From contig CACIMN010000001.1 of NCBI GenBank assembly GCA_902587755.1, positions 248,001 to 312,000 on the forward strand: a stretch of 64,000 nt of DNA, written 5' to 3'. The stretch comes from an uncultured Pelagibacteraceae bacterium. Lineage in GTDB: Bacteria; Pseudomonadota; Alphaproteobacteria; Pelagibacterales; Pelagibacteraceae. The notes below the pieces were generated by a model, which was given only the letters and a program-made list of their open reading frames with translations, did not search any database and was not told the DNA's origin. Position numbers and translations under genes: made by a program. How positions within the stretch are numbered: position 1 is the first letter of the stretch; each line of letters begins with the position of its first letter. Below, in pieces: positions 8,360 to 17,509 of the stretch.

Positions 8360-9820
8360 ATGAAATCTATAGTCATTGGATCAGGGTTTGGTGGGATCGC
8401 AGCAGCACTAAGACTTAAGGCAAAAGGGCATAAAGTAAAATTAATAGAAAAACACCATGACCTAGGTGGTAGAGCTAGAGTTTTTAAAAGAAATGGATTT
8501 ATATATGATGCTGGACCAACAGTAATTACAGCACCCTACTTAATTAACGAATTGTTCGAGTTATTCAACAAAGATCCAAAAAATTATATAGAACTAACTC
8601 CACTTAAAATTTGGTACCAATTTATTTTTGAGGACAAAACTAAATTTAATTACTCTGGTGATGAAATAGAAATGAAAAGCCAAATTGAGAAGCTTAGCAA
8701 AGAAGATGTAAATGGATATGAAAAATTAGTTAATTTTACCAAAAAGATATTTGATAAAGGTTTTTTAGAACTTGCAGATGTACCATTTGATAAACCTTTT
8801 GTAATGATGCAACAATTGCCTGCTCTATTAAAACTTAAAAGTTATAAATCAGTTTACTCACTTGTTTCATCTTATATAAAAAATGAAAAATTAAGAAGAA
8901 TGCTTAGTATGCATCCTTTGCTAGTTGGGGGAAATCCTTTTACTACCACTTCTATTTATGGATTAATTCTTTATTTAGAAAAAAAATGGGGAATACATTA
9001 TTCGGTTGGAGGAACAGGAAATATAATTAAAGGTTTTGAAAAGTTAATGAATGAAGTTGGTATTGAAATAATAAAAAACTGTGAAGTAAAGGAAATTATA
9101 TCAAAAAATAATAAAATAAGTGGTGTAAAATTAAATAATGAAAATGAAATTGGTGCAGATAATGTTGTTTGTAATGCAGATCCGCCTGCATTTTATGAGA
9201 AAATGTTAAGCAAAAGCAACGAGAGTTCCATGATGTTTAATTGGAAAAAAAATCGAATGGAATATTCTATGGGTTTATTTGTTTACTATTTTGGAACAAA
9301 AAGAATTTATGAGAATGTTGAACATCATACAATAAAGTTTGGGAACAAGTATAAAGAACATCTGGATGACATATTTGATAAGAAAAAATTAAATAATGAT
9401 ATTAGTTATTACCTTCACAGACCTACAGCGACTGATAAAACTATGGCCCCAGAAGGTAATGATTGTTTTTATGTGTTAGTACCTGTTCCTAACAATCAGT
9501 CAAAAATTAATTGGGAAATTGAGGGTGAAAAAATGAAAAATCTTGTAATAGAAAAAATGGAAAAAGACTTAATGCCAGATCTTAAGAACAACATAGTTGA
9601 AGATTTTTATCTAACACCTGATTACTTTGAAAAAGAATTGAATACAAAATTTGGATCAGGGTTTTCAATTCAACCTAAATTTACACAATCCGCATACTTT
9701 AGATTTCATAATAAATCAGAGATATATAATGGTTTGTACTTTGTTGGTGCTGGCACACATCCTGGGGCCGGTGTTCCAGGTGTTCTCTCTTCAGCAAAGG
9801 TTTTAGATAAATTATTTTAA
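8360..9820 (+). CDS. crtI: Phytoene desaturase CrtI
   Basis: Converts phytoene to lycopene by successive FAD-dependent desaturations. The 486-residue protein has the N-terminal dinucleotide motif VIGSGFGGIAAALRL, then GGRARVF and YDAGPTVI, and the conserved C-terminal carotenoid-desaturase signature GLYFVGAGTHPGAGVPGV. The length is as expected for bacterial CrtI (about 490). It opens the retinal operon, 39 bases after atpF. Its TAA overlaps the crtB ATG by one base, so translation is coupled. Confidence 0.95.
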   Translation: MKSIVIGSGFGGIAAALRLKAKGHKVKLIEKHHDLGGRARVFKRNGFIYDAGPTVITAPYLINELFELFNKDPKNYIELTPLKIWYQFIFEDKTKFNYSGDEIEMKSQIEKLSKEDVNGYEKLVNFTKKIFDKGFLELADVPFDKPFVMMQQLPALLKLKSYKSVYSLVSSYIKNEKLRRMLSMHPLLVGGNPFTTTSIYGLILYLEKKWGIHYSVGGTGNIIKGFEKLMNEVGIEIIKNCEVKEIISKNNKISGVKLNNENEIGADNVVCNADPPAFYEKMLSKSNESSMMFNWKKNRMEYSMGLFVYYFGTKRIYENVEHHTIKFGNKYKEHLDDIFDKKKLNNDISYYLHRPTATDKTMAPEGNDCFYVLVPVPNNQSKINWEIEGEKMKNLVIEKMEKDLMPDLKNNIVEDFYLTPDYFEKELNTKFGSGFSIQPKFTQSAYFRFHNKSEIYNGLYFVGAGTHPGAGVPGVLSSAKVLDKLF

Positions 9821-10671
9821 TGTTAACAAAGAATTATTTAGCTATTTACGCAAAATCATTTAATTGGGCAGGTTTTTTTTTACCAAAAAAAACCTATAAA
9901 AAATGCTCTGCACTTTATGATTTTTGCAGAGAAGCAGATAATATTGCTGATAATGAAAACAAGATTGAAGTAAAAAAAGATAATTTTATTAAATTTAGGA
10001 ATAATTTTGTAAACAAAAATTATGATGATCCAGTCATAAAAAATATGTGGAATCTTCTTAATGAATTTAATATTTCCACTAAAATTGTAGACGATTTATT
10101 TGAAGGTATTAATTCTGATATAAAAGAAAATGTTAAACTTAACTCAAAAAAAGAATTATTAATTTATTCCTATAGGGTGGCTGGAACAGTTGGATTGATG
10201 ATGGCTAAAATATTAAATGTTCACAAAGAACAATCTCTAAAATCAGCTATTGATCTTGGGATTGCTATGCAATTAACAAATATTTCTAGGGATGTTATGG
10301 AAGATAAAAAAAGTAATAGATTTTATATCAATGAAAGTTTTGAGGACATAAAGACTACAATCGAGCTTTCAGAAAAGTTTTATGAAAACTCATTTTACTC
10401 AATAAAAGAAATACCATTAAGTTTCAGATTTTCTATTTTAGTTGCAAGAAGGGTTTATAGAAAAATAGGATATAAAATTTTAAATAAACAAAACATAGAA
10501 AATTATAAAAAGTCAGGAAAAATTTATGTTTCAAATATTGAAAAAATTATTGAAACTTTTTTATCTATTTTTGACTTAATTAAGTTATCACTTATAAATA
10601 AAAACGATGATAATATTAACCATGATCATAATTTAATTAATGAAGAAATAAATTTAAATGAAAGAATTTGA
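9820..10671 (+). CDS. crtB: Phytoene synthase CrtB
   Basis: Condenses two geranylgeranyl diphosphates into phytoene. The 283-residue all-helical protein has the two aspartate-rich motifs of the squalene/phytoene synthase family: CREADNIAD, and LTNISRDVMED. It overlaps crtI by one base and crtY by 14 bases. No geranylgeranyl diphosphate synthase (crtE) is present in this window, so the substrate must come from a gene elsewhere. Confidence 0.94.
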   Translation: MLTKNYLAIYAKSFNWAGFFLPKKTYKKCSALYDFCREADNIADNENKIEVKKDNFIKFRNNFVNKNYDDPVIKNMWNLLNEFNISTKIVDDLFEGINSDIKENVKLNSKKELLIYSYRVAGTVGLMMAKILNVHKEQSLKSAIDLGIAMQLTNISRDVMEDKKSNRFYINESFEDIKTTIELSEKFYENSFYSIKEIPLSFRFSILVARRVYRKIGYKILNKQNIENYKKSGKIYVSNIEKIIETFLSIFDLIKLSLINKNDDNINHDHNLINEEINLNERI

Positions 10672-11722
10672 TTACATAATTATAGGTGGAGGTTGCGCAG
10701 GTCTTTCATTGGCATATGAGCTGGAAGTTTATGATAAATTAAAAGATAAAACTTTAGCAATTATTGAACCAAGAGGTAATTATAAAAGAGATAAAACTTG
10801 GTCTTTTTGGAAGGTTTTTTCTCATAACTTTGAAGATTGTATTAAAAAAAGCTGGAATAGTTTTACAATAAATACACCGAATGAAACCAAATATATTGAT
10901 TGTGACTCAACACCATATCAGACAATAGATAGTGGTAAGTTTTATGAAAAAATACTTTTGAAACTTAAGTTGAATAAAAATGTAAACTTTTTTAAAAGTA
11001 TTGATGAAATAAATAAATCAAATTCAATTGTTTTTAATAGCGTTCCTAATTTTGAAAAAAAACAAAGTGAGTTGTGGCAACATTTTTGTGGAGTTGAAGT
11101 AGAGACTGATAAAGACTTTTTTGATGACGAAATATTTAATTTGATGGACTTTGCTTGTGAGCAAAGAAACAAGGTTCATTTTTTTTATACGCTACCATTT
11201 ACAAAAAGGAGTGCACTAGTTGAAACTACATGGATATCCGAACTAAATAATGAAAAACTTAAAGATTATGATGAGCAAATAGATGATTATTTAAGTAAAC
11301 AATTAAACATAAGAAATTGTAAAATTAATTTCAGAGAAACCGGTGCAATACCCCTTTTTAGACAAAATAATTTAAATAACCAAAATGAAATTTATATAGG
11401 CTCAGCAGGAGGGATGACTAGATTAAGCACTGGCTATACTTTCCTTAATATTCAAGAACAGAGTAGGTATATAAGAGAAAACATAGAAAATATAAAAAAT
11501 GTAAGTCAATTTAAAATTAATTCTAAATATGATTTTTTAGACAAAATTTTATTAAAAGTTTTAAAAAATAATTCCAACGAAATGAGTAATATATTTTTTA
11601 AGGTTTTTAGTTCAAAACCTAAAACAGCTATAAATTTCTTGTCAAATAAAAGTACTTTGTCAGAAGATTTAGAAATTATTCTAAAAATGCCTAAGTGGAA
11701 ATTTTTAAAAGAAATAATTTAG
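10658..11722 (+). CDS. crtY: Lycopene beta-cyclase CrtY
   Basis: Cyclises lycopene to beta-carotene. It has the N-terminal FAD motif IIGGGCAGLSLAYEL, the cyclase block KTWSFWKVF, and the late motif GSAGGMTRLSTGYTF characteristic of CrtY/CrtL. At 354 residues it is slightly shorter than the usual 380-390. It overlaps crtB by 14 bases and is followed by blh after one base, fitting a lycopene to beta-carotene to retinal sequence in a single transcript. Confidence 0.93.
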   Translation: MKEFDYIIIGGGCAGLSLAYELEVYDKLKDKTLAIIEPRGNYKRDKTWSFWKVFSHNFEDCIKKSWNSFTINTPNETKYIDCDSTPYQTIDSGKFYEKILLKLKLNKNVNFFKSIDEINKSNSIVFNSVPNFEKKQSELWQHFCGVEVETDKDFFDDEIFNLMDFACEQRNKVHFFYTLPFTKRSALVETTWISELNNEKLKDYDEQIDDYLSKQLNIRNCKINFRETGAIPLFRQNNLNNQNEIYIGSAGGMTRLSTGYTFLNIQEQSRYIRENIENIKNVSQFKINSKYDFLDKILLKVLKNNSNEMSNIFFKVFSSKPKTAINFLSNKSTLSEDLEIILKMPKWKFLKEII

Positions 11723-11723
11723 T

Positions 11724-12659
11724 ATGAACAATAAAATAAAAAAAATAAATCTAAATCATTCATTTATTTTTTTCTTTGTTGTAAACATTTTTTGTGTTTT
11801 ATTTTTTAAGTATAGCAACTTAAATATTTCAACAATTTTGTGTTTACTATTAATTTTAATTATAGGTGTTTCTCATGGTTCTTTAGACCACGTTAAGGGA
11901 AAAAAACTACTTGATTTACTTAATATAAAATCAACTTATATATTTTATGCTATATATGTTTTAATTTCAGTAGGCATCATAGTAATCTGGATGCTATTAC
12001 CATCTATGACTTTAATTCTATTTTTAACAATTGCCTCCTACCACTTTGGCAAGGAAGATACACAGTTTTTGATTAATGATAAAACTTATCTCACTCAATT
12101 ACTTTATTTTTTCAAAGGATTTTTAATTATACTTGCTCCTTTGTATTTTCATTTTCAGGAAACCATTGCAATTTTCAAATTATTATTAATTGATAATGAA
12201 GTTTTTTATTCAAGTTTAAATTTTATTGAAACAAATAAGGTAATTCAAATAGGAATAATTAGCAGTACTTTGTCTAGTATTTTTCTTTTCTTAAAAAATT
12301 TTGAAATCAAAAAATTTGTAATTTTTTTAGATTATTTTTCGATTTTAATATTAAATTACTACTTATCTCCTTTAGTAGCTTTTACTATTTATTTTTGTTT
12401 TTTACATTCGATTAGACACTCAATTTCTCTAGCAATTGAATTAGATCCAAATAGTGTAATTGATGGATTTAAATTGTTTGTAAAAAAAGCTTTACCTTTA
12501 ACCATTTTGACAGGTATTTTTTCTTTTATTGCACTATATCTACTTAGTTATTCAAACAATTTGGATAATGCAATTTTAAAAATAATATTTATAGGTTTGG
12601 CGTCTTTAACCTTTCCACATATATTGCTGGAATATTTTTTAGAAAAAAATGAAAAATAA
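11724..12659 (+). CDS. blh: Beta-carotene 15,15'-dioxygenase Blh (retinal formation)
   Basis: Cleaves beta-carotene into two retinal molecules. The 311-residue integral membrane protein has about eight hydrophobic helices and the conserved histidine motifs of the Brp/Blh family: HGSLDHVKG, SYHFGKED, CFLHSIRHS and FPHILLEYF. These histidines coordinate the catalytic iron. Its presence at the end of a crt operon shows that the carotenoid is made for a retinal-binding rhodopsin. No rhodopsin gene is in this window; in SAR11 genomes proteorhodopsin is typically at a separate locus. It overlaps ispH by 11 bases. Confidence 0.95.
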   Translation: MNNKIKKINLNHSFIFFFVVNIFCVLFFKYSNLNISTILCLLLILIIGVSHGSLDHVKGKKLLDLLNIKSTYIFYAIYVLISVGIIVIWMLLPSMTLILFLTIASYHFGKEDTQFLINDKTYLTQLLYFFKGFLIILAPLYFHFQETIAIFKLLLIDNEVFYSSLNFIETNKVIQIGIISSTLSSIFLFLKNFEIKKFVIFLDYFSILILNYYLSPLVAFTIYFCFLHSIRHSISLAIELDPNSVIDGFKLFVKKALPLTILTGIFSFIALYLLSYSNNLDNAILKIIFIGLASLTFPHILLEYFLEKNEK

Positions 12660-13593
12660 AGAATTAAAAATATTATTATCTGCGCCTCGTGGATTTTGTG
12701 CTGGGGTAGAAAGAGCAATTGAAATAGTTGAAAAATCTATACAAAAGTTTGGTGCCCCAGTTTATGTACGTCATGAAATTGTGCACAATAAACACGTTGT
12801 GGATGATTTAAAAAATAAAGGAGCAATATTTGTCGAAGAGCTAGAGGAAATAAAAGATAAATCACGACCAGTAATTTTTTCAGCCCATGGTGTCCCAAAA
12901 AAAATACCTGAAGATGCAAAAAATTATAAAATGACCTATGTTGATGCAACATGCCCACTAGTATCTAAAGTTCATAGAGAAGCCGAAAATTTAAATAAAG
13001 CTGGTTATCACATACTTTTAATTGGTCACAAAAACCACCCTGAGGTAATAGGAACTATGGGTCAATTAACTGTAGGCTCAATAGATTTAATCCAAAGCGA
13101 AGAGGATGCTGGCAACTATCAAAATAATATAGATAAAAAAATAGCATATATCACTCAAACTACTTTATCAGTTGATGATACAAAGGAAATAATCAAAATT
13201 TTGAAAAATAAATTTCCAGATATAAAAGAACCAATGAAAGAAGATATTTGTTATGCAACTACTAATCGTCAATTGGCAGTAAAAAATATTGCAAAAGATT
13301 GTGATATGTTTTTTGTCATTGGGAGCAGAAACTCATCAAATTCTGTTAGGCTTGTTGAAGTAGCAAAAAAATCAGGATGTAAAAATTCACAACTTATCCA
13401 CTCAGAAAGCTCAATACCATTTGAACAAATAGAAAATTGTAATACTATTGGTGTATCGTCAGGAGCATCTGCACCAGAAATTTTAGTCGAAAATTTTATT
13501 AATGATTTAAAAAATAAATTTTCTATAAGTATCGATGAAGTTGAAATAATTAAAGAAGATGTAGTATTTAAAGTTCCTAACAAATTAAATTAA
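12649..13593 (+). CDS. ispH: 4-hydroxy-3-methylbut-2-enyl diphosphate reductase IspH
   Basis: The last enzyme of the MEP pathway, reducing HMBPP to IPP and DMAPP with a [4Fe-4S] centre. The three cluster cysteines are in GFCAGV (Cys17), DATCPLV and DICYATTNRQ. The substrate-binding motifs HGVPK, GHKNHPEV and SSGASAPEI are also present. At 314 residues it is full length. The start lies inside the blh 3' end (11-base overlap), which links supply of isoprenoid precursors directly to the carotenoid/retinal operon. Confidence 0.96.
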   Translation: MKNKELKILLSAPRGFCAGVERAIEIVEKSIQKFGAPVYVRHEIVHNKHVVDDLKNKGAIFVEELEEIKDKSRPVIFSAHGVPKKIPEDAKNYKMTYVDATCPLVSKVHREAENLNKAGYHILLIGHKNHPEVIGTMGQLTVGSIDLIQSEEDAGNYQNNIDKKIAYITQTTLSVDDTKEIIKILKNKFPDIKEPMKEDICYATTNRQLAVKNIAKDCDMFFVIGSRNSSNSVRLVEVAKKSGCKNSQLIHSESSIPFEQIENCNTIGVSSGASAPEILVENFINDLKNKFSISIDEVEIIKEDVVFKVPNKLN

Positions 13594-13596
13594 AAA

Positions 13597-14562
13597 ATGG
13601 CCGTTTATACTAAAATAAGTCAAAAGGAGATTAATACAATTAATAAAAATTTTAATATAGAAAAAATTATAAGCTTTAAAGGTATAAAACAAGGAATAGA
13701 AAACACAAACTATCTTCTGAGATCAAAGAAGAAAAAATATATATTAACTATTTTTGAAAAAAGAGTTTTTCCAAAAGAAATACCTTTTTTTATGAAATTA
13801 ATGGATAATTTAAATAATTCAAAGATAAATTGTCCTAAACCACTGAAAACTAAAAATAATAAATATCTTATCAAATTAAAAGACAAACCTGCATGTATTG
13901 TTTCATTCTTGGAAGGTAAGGATAAAAAAATATTAAAAATAAATGATTGTTATACAATTGGTAAAACTATTGCTCGAATGCATGTAGTCACAAAAAAAAT
14001 TAAACTTAAAAGAAAAAATTCGATGGGAGTTAGAAATTTAAAGCCTTTGTTGGAAAGTATTAAATTTAAATCAAAAAAATTTTCAAATTTAAAAATATTT
14101 TTAAAAAATAACCTAAAGGATATAAATAAAAATTGGCCTAAAAAATTACCTAAAGGTATTATTCACGGCGACTTATTTATAGATAATATCTTTTTCAAAA
14201 AAAAGAAACTTTCTGGAATAATTGATTTCTACTTTGCTGCTAATGATTATTTTATGTATGAAATTGCTATATGTATAAATGCTCTTTGTTTTGACCAAAA
14301 AAAAGGAAAATTCAAAATGAATAGCAATAAAATCAAAAATTTATTTAAAGGATATGAAAGTGTTAAAAAAATTTCATTGAAAGAAAAAAAATCTATAAAT
14401 ACTTTGTGTAGAGGAGCTGCTTTAAGATATTTATTAACTAGATTATATGATTACTCAAATACGCCAAAAACAGCATTGATTAAAATTAAAGATCCAAATG
14501 AATATTATCAAAAATTATTATCTCATAATAATTTATATTCATTTAAAGATTATTTAAATTAA
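13597..14562 (+). CDS. thrB: Homoserine kinase (choline-kinase-like fold)
   Basis: Phosphorylates homoserine for threonine synthesis. The 321-residue protein belongs to the APH/choline kinase type found in alphaproteobacteria rather than the GHMP type of E. coli. Visible are the glycine-containing N-terminal loop KGIKQGIENTNYLL, the catalytic loop GIIHGDLFIDNIFF and the metal-binding GIIDFYFAANDYFMYE. It lies three bases after ispH and overlaps rnhA by one base. Threonine synthase, the next enzyme, is encoded nearby on the other strand (15464-16846). Confidence 0.92.
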   Translation: MAVYTKISQKEINTINKNFNIEKIISFKGIKQGIENTNYLLRSKKKKYILTIFEKRVFPKEIPFFMKLMDNLNNSKINCPKPLKTKNNKYLIKLKDKPACIVSFLEGKDKKILKINDCYTIGKTIARMHVVTKKIKLKRKNSMGVRNLKPLLESIKFKSKKFSNLKIFLKNNLKDINKNWPKKLPKGIIHGDLFIDNIFFKKKKLSGIIDFYFAANDYFMYEIAICINALCFDQKKGKFKMNSNKIKNLFKGYESVKKISLKEKKSINTLCRGAALRYLLTRLYDYSNTPKTALIKIKDPNEYYQKLLSHNNLYSFKDYLN

Positions 14563-14987
14563 TGATTACAATTTATACAGACGGTTCTTGTTTAACAAAT
14601 CCTGGTAATGGTGGATGGGCAGCAATTATAAATGATGGAAAAAAAATAAAAAAAATTAGTGGTAACGAAAAAAATACAACAAATAATAGAATGGAGTTGT
14701 TAGCCCCAATTAATGCATTGAAAGATATGAAGCCTGGTGTTGAAATAAAAATATATACTGACTCTCAATATGTAAAAAACGGAATAACTGAATGGATTAA
14801 TACTTGGTTAGCTAATAATTGGAAAACCTCAAAAAAAGAAGATGTTAAAAATAAAGATTTATGGATTGATCTATATAATTTAAATAAATCGCTTAATATC
14901 CAATGGAAATGGGTTAAAGCTCATGATGGAAACCCTTTAAATGAAGAAGTGGACTTACTAGCTAAAAAAGCAGCAAATTTAGATTAA
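14562..14987 (+). CDS. rnhA: Ribonuclease HI
   Basis: Degrades RNA in RNA:DNA hybrids. The 141-residue protein carries the four catalytic acidic residues: Asp7 (YTDGSCLTNPG), Glu45 (NNRMELLA), Asp67 (YTDSQYV) and Asp131 (NEEVDLLA), plus the conserved His121. It is the last gene of the long plus-strand run and overlaps the convergent peroxiredoxin gene by nine bases. Confidence 0.96.
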   Translation: MITIYTDGSCLTNPGNGGWAAIINDGKKIKKISGNEKNTTNNRMELLAPINALKDMKPGVEIKIYTDSQYVKNGITEWINTWLANNWKTSKKEDVKNKDLWIDLYNLNKSLNIQWKWVKAHDGNPLNEEVDLLAKKAANLD

Positions 14988-15467
14988 TTTTAAAAAATTT
15001 TGAGCTGCTGAAATTTCACAGGTGGCAGTATCTTCTTCTGCTTGTATTTTCTTTACAACATTGTCGTCAATTAACATTGTATATCTTGCTGACCTCATTC
15101 CCTGACCCCGATCGTGTCTATCTATTTCTGCTCCAATTGATTTAGTAAATTCACAATATGGGTCTGCAGCCATAAATATTTTATCTTCAACTTTTTGACT
15201 ATCACCCCATGCTTTCATTACATTTGGATCATTAACTGAAACACAAATAATTTTTGTAACTCCTTTATTCTTTGCTTCCTCGTAATTATTAACATACCCT
15301 GGAAGATGTTTTGCGGAACAAACTTTTGTAAATGCTCCAGGAACACCAATCACAATTGTTTTATGATTTTTAAAAACTTCTGCTGTAGTTATTTTTTTTG
15401 CTGCTCCACTTGAGTCTAAATAATAAAATTCTGAATTTGGAAGTTGTTCCCCTTCTTTAATCTTCAT
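14979..15467 (-). CDS. Peroxiredoxin, Prx5 (AhpC/TSA) family
   Basis: Reduces hydroperoxides with a peroxidatic cysteine, Cys50, in GAFTKVCSAKHLPG. The 162-residue length, the CSAKHLPGY sequence and the SVNDPNVMKAWG block identify the Prx5 subgroup, which often accepts electrons from thioredoxin or glutaredoxin. A second cysteine near the C-terminus (DTATCEI) could act as the resolving residue. The gene overlaps the threonine synthase stop by four bases and is the last gene of the oxidase/thrC transcript; removal of peroxide near a respiratory operon is a plausible link (inference). Confidence 0.92.
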   Translation of the reverse strand: MKIKEGEQLPNSEFYYLDSSGAAKKITTAEVFKNHKTIVIGVPGAFTKVCSAKHLPGYVNNYEEAKNKGVTKIICVSVNDPNVMKAWGDSQKVEDKIFMAADPYCEFTKSIGAEIDRHDRGQGMRSARYTMLIDDNVVKKIQAEEDTATCEISAAQNFLKLI

Positions 15468-16846
15468 TTTGTTTTACCTATAATATAGTTTTTAATTTTT
15501 TCTAAATTATTTTCTAATATATCATAATCTTCTTTTTCATTCAAAATAAACTCAAGTTCTTTTGGTAAATCAGATTTTAAATTAATAGCTTTGGAAACAG
15601 CATCAGGAAATTTACATGGATGTGCAGTTGCTAGTACAATATTATTTCCTCTTAGGTTGTGTTTGTCGAAAGCACCATATCCAATTGCTGTGTGTGGATC
15701 TAAAACTACAGAAAATTTTTCATACACCCTTTTAATGACCTCCAAAGTCTCATTCTCACTCAGACTCGCAGATAAAAAATTTTCTCTAATTTTATTTAAT
15801 TTATCATCACCAATTAAATATTTTCCATTCTCTTTAATATTTTTCATATCTGATGAAGTCTGTTTATCATCCTCATTATTAAGATCGAATATAAGTCTCT
15901 CAAAGTTACTAGCTATTTGAATATCCATACTGGGTGAAATAGTTTCTGAAACCTTTTCTGCTTCATAACTACCTTTTGATATTGCTCTGTGTAAAATGTC
16001 GTTTTGATTAGTTGCAACAATTAATTTATTTATAGGCAAGCCCATTTTTTTTGCTAAATATCCAGCATAAACATCTCCAAAATTTCCTGTTGGTACTGAA
16101 AAATTGGTTGGTTCAGCTGTATTTTCAACCAATGAATAACTATAAAAATAATAAACACTTTGAGCAATAATCCTCGCCCAATTAATAGAGTTTACCCCTG
16201 ACATTTTGATATGATTTGAAAACTGCTTATCTGCAAACATTGATTTAACTAGGTTTTGGCAATCATCAAAATTTCCCTTTATAGCTATATTAAATACATT
16301 TTCATGTTTACCTGTTGTCATTAATTTTCTTTGTACTGGTGAAACACGATTGTCTGGATGAAGCACAAAAATATTAACATTTTTTTTACCTTTAATTGCA
16401 TCAATTGCTGCAGCACCAGTGTCTCCAGATGTGGCAACAACAATATTAATTTTTTGATTTTCATTGTTTAGGTAATATTCGTAAAAATTACCTAAAAGTT
16501 GCATAGCAACATCTTTAAAAGCTAGAGTAGGACCATGAAATAATTCTAATATTTTTTTGTCTCCAATCTTTATGAAATCTACAACGTTGTCTTTTCTAAA
16601 TGTGGAGTAAGATTTATCAATAATTTTACTCATTTCAGATTCAGACATAAAATTACCAATAAATGGATAAACAATTTTTTTTGCTAACTCTGGATAACTA
16701 AGTTTTTTTAAATCTCTAATTTCATTTTCCCCATATTTCACTAATGCTTCTGGAATGAATAAACCTCCATCATCGGCAAGACCTTTAATGAAAACGTCTT
16801 TAAATTCAAAGGTTTTTGATGTGTCTCTTGTACTTACGTATCTCAT
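15464..16846 (-). CDS. thrC: Threonine synthase
   Basis: A PLP enzyme converting O-phosphohomoserine to threonine. The 460-residue protein has the N-terminal MRYVSTRD signature, the PLP-lysine motif HGPTLAFKDVAMQ and the phosphate-binding ATSGDTGAAA. This matches the long, class I-like ThrC of proteobacteria. The start codon lies directly next to the surf1 stop (no gap), so it is carried on the cytochrome oxidase transcript. The partner homoserine kinase is encoded about 1 kb away in the opposite orientation. Confidence 0.95.
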   Translation of the reverse strand: MRYVSTRDTSKTFEFKDVFIKGLADDGGLFIPEALVKYGENEIRDLKKLSYPELAKKIVYPFIGNFMSESEMSKIIDKSYSTFRKDNVVDFIKIGDKKILELFHGPTLAFKDVAMQLLGNFYEYYLNNENQKINIVVATSGDTGAAAIDAIKGKKNVNIFVLHPDNRVSPVQRKLMTTGKHENVFNIAIKGNFDDCQNLVKSMFADKQFSNHIKMSGVNSINWARIIAQSVYYFYSYSLVENTAEPTNFSVPTGNFGDVYAGYLAKKMGLPINKLIVATNQNDILHRAISKGSYEAEKVSETISPSMDIQIASNFERLIFDLNNEDDKQTSSDMKNIKENGKYLIGDDKLNKIRENFLSASLSENETLEVIKRVYEKFSVVLDPHTAIGYGAFDKHNLRGNNIVLATAHPCKFPDAVSKAINLKSDLPKELEFILNEKEDYDILENNLEKIKNYIIGKTK

Positions 16847-17500
16847 TTAATAATTTTTTTTCCTAAAATATAAATATATTAAAAGAATTGAAATCGCCAT
16901 AGAAAACCATGTAATAGCATACTTCTTATGATTATTTGAAATTTTAGCAGTAATCACTCTTGGTTTTGGAATTTTATAATCACCGTTTAAATAAATGACA
17001 TACTCTGAAAAATTTCTACCAGTAAATTTTAAAATATCTTCCCTATCCAAAGTAAACCAATAATTTTTTTCAATATCATTTTCAGGCTTGAATGTACTTG
17101 GTTTAGTTTGTAGCATGAGAGTGCCAACTATTTGATTTTGATCAACTAAATTTATTTCTGGCAGGTCTTTTTTTTCAAAAGGTATCCACCCTCTATTCAC
17201 TAAGTAATTTTCATCACCAATTTTTATTGGATTAATTACCTCAAATCCAGGTTTCCCTACATCATTTAAATTGTACAAGTAGATTTGTTTGTCAAAATCA
17301 ATATCTCCACCTGTCTTTATTCTTAGATAGTTTTTTTTTTCGATTTTAGATAATTCCACTGGGTCGTTTTTTAGAGAATTTTCTATTTGCTCAATTAATT
17401 CTAATTTCCAATTTAATCTATAAATTTGCCAAAACCCTAGGGAGAGAAGAGTTGAAATAATAAAATAAACAAATACTGAAAATAGAAATTTATTCTTCAA
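16847..17500 (-). CDS. SURF1 family oxidase assembly protein
   Basis: Helps insert heme a into subunit I of cytochrome c oxidase. The 217-residue protein has one membrane helix at each end (FSVFVYFIISTLLSLGFWQIY near residue 7 and WFSMAISILLIYLYF near the C-terminus) around a periplasmic domain with the family motifs FWQIYRLNWK and NRGWIPF. It lies 9 bases after the subunit III gene. Its position in a complete cta operon supports the call. Confidence 0.92.
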   Translation of the reverse strand: MKNKFLFSVFVYFIISTLLSLGFWQIYRLNWKLELIEQIENSLKNDPVELSKIEKKNYLRIKTGGDIDFDKQIYLYNLNDVGKPGFEVINPIKIGDENYLVNRGWIPFEKKDLPEINLVDQNQIVGTLMLQTKPSTFKPENDIEKNYWFTLDREDILKFTGRNFSEYVIYLNGDYKIPKPRVITAKISNNHKKYAITWFSMAISILLIYLYFRKKNY

Positions 17501-17509
17501 GGATAAATA

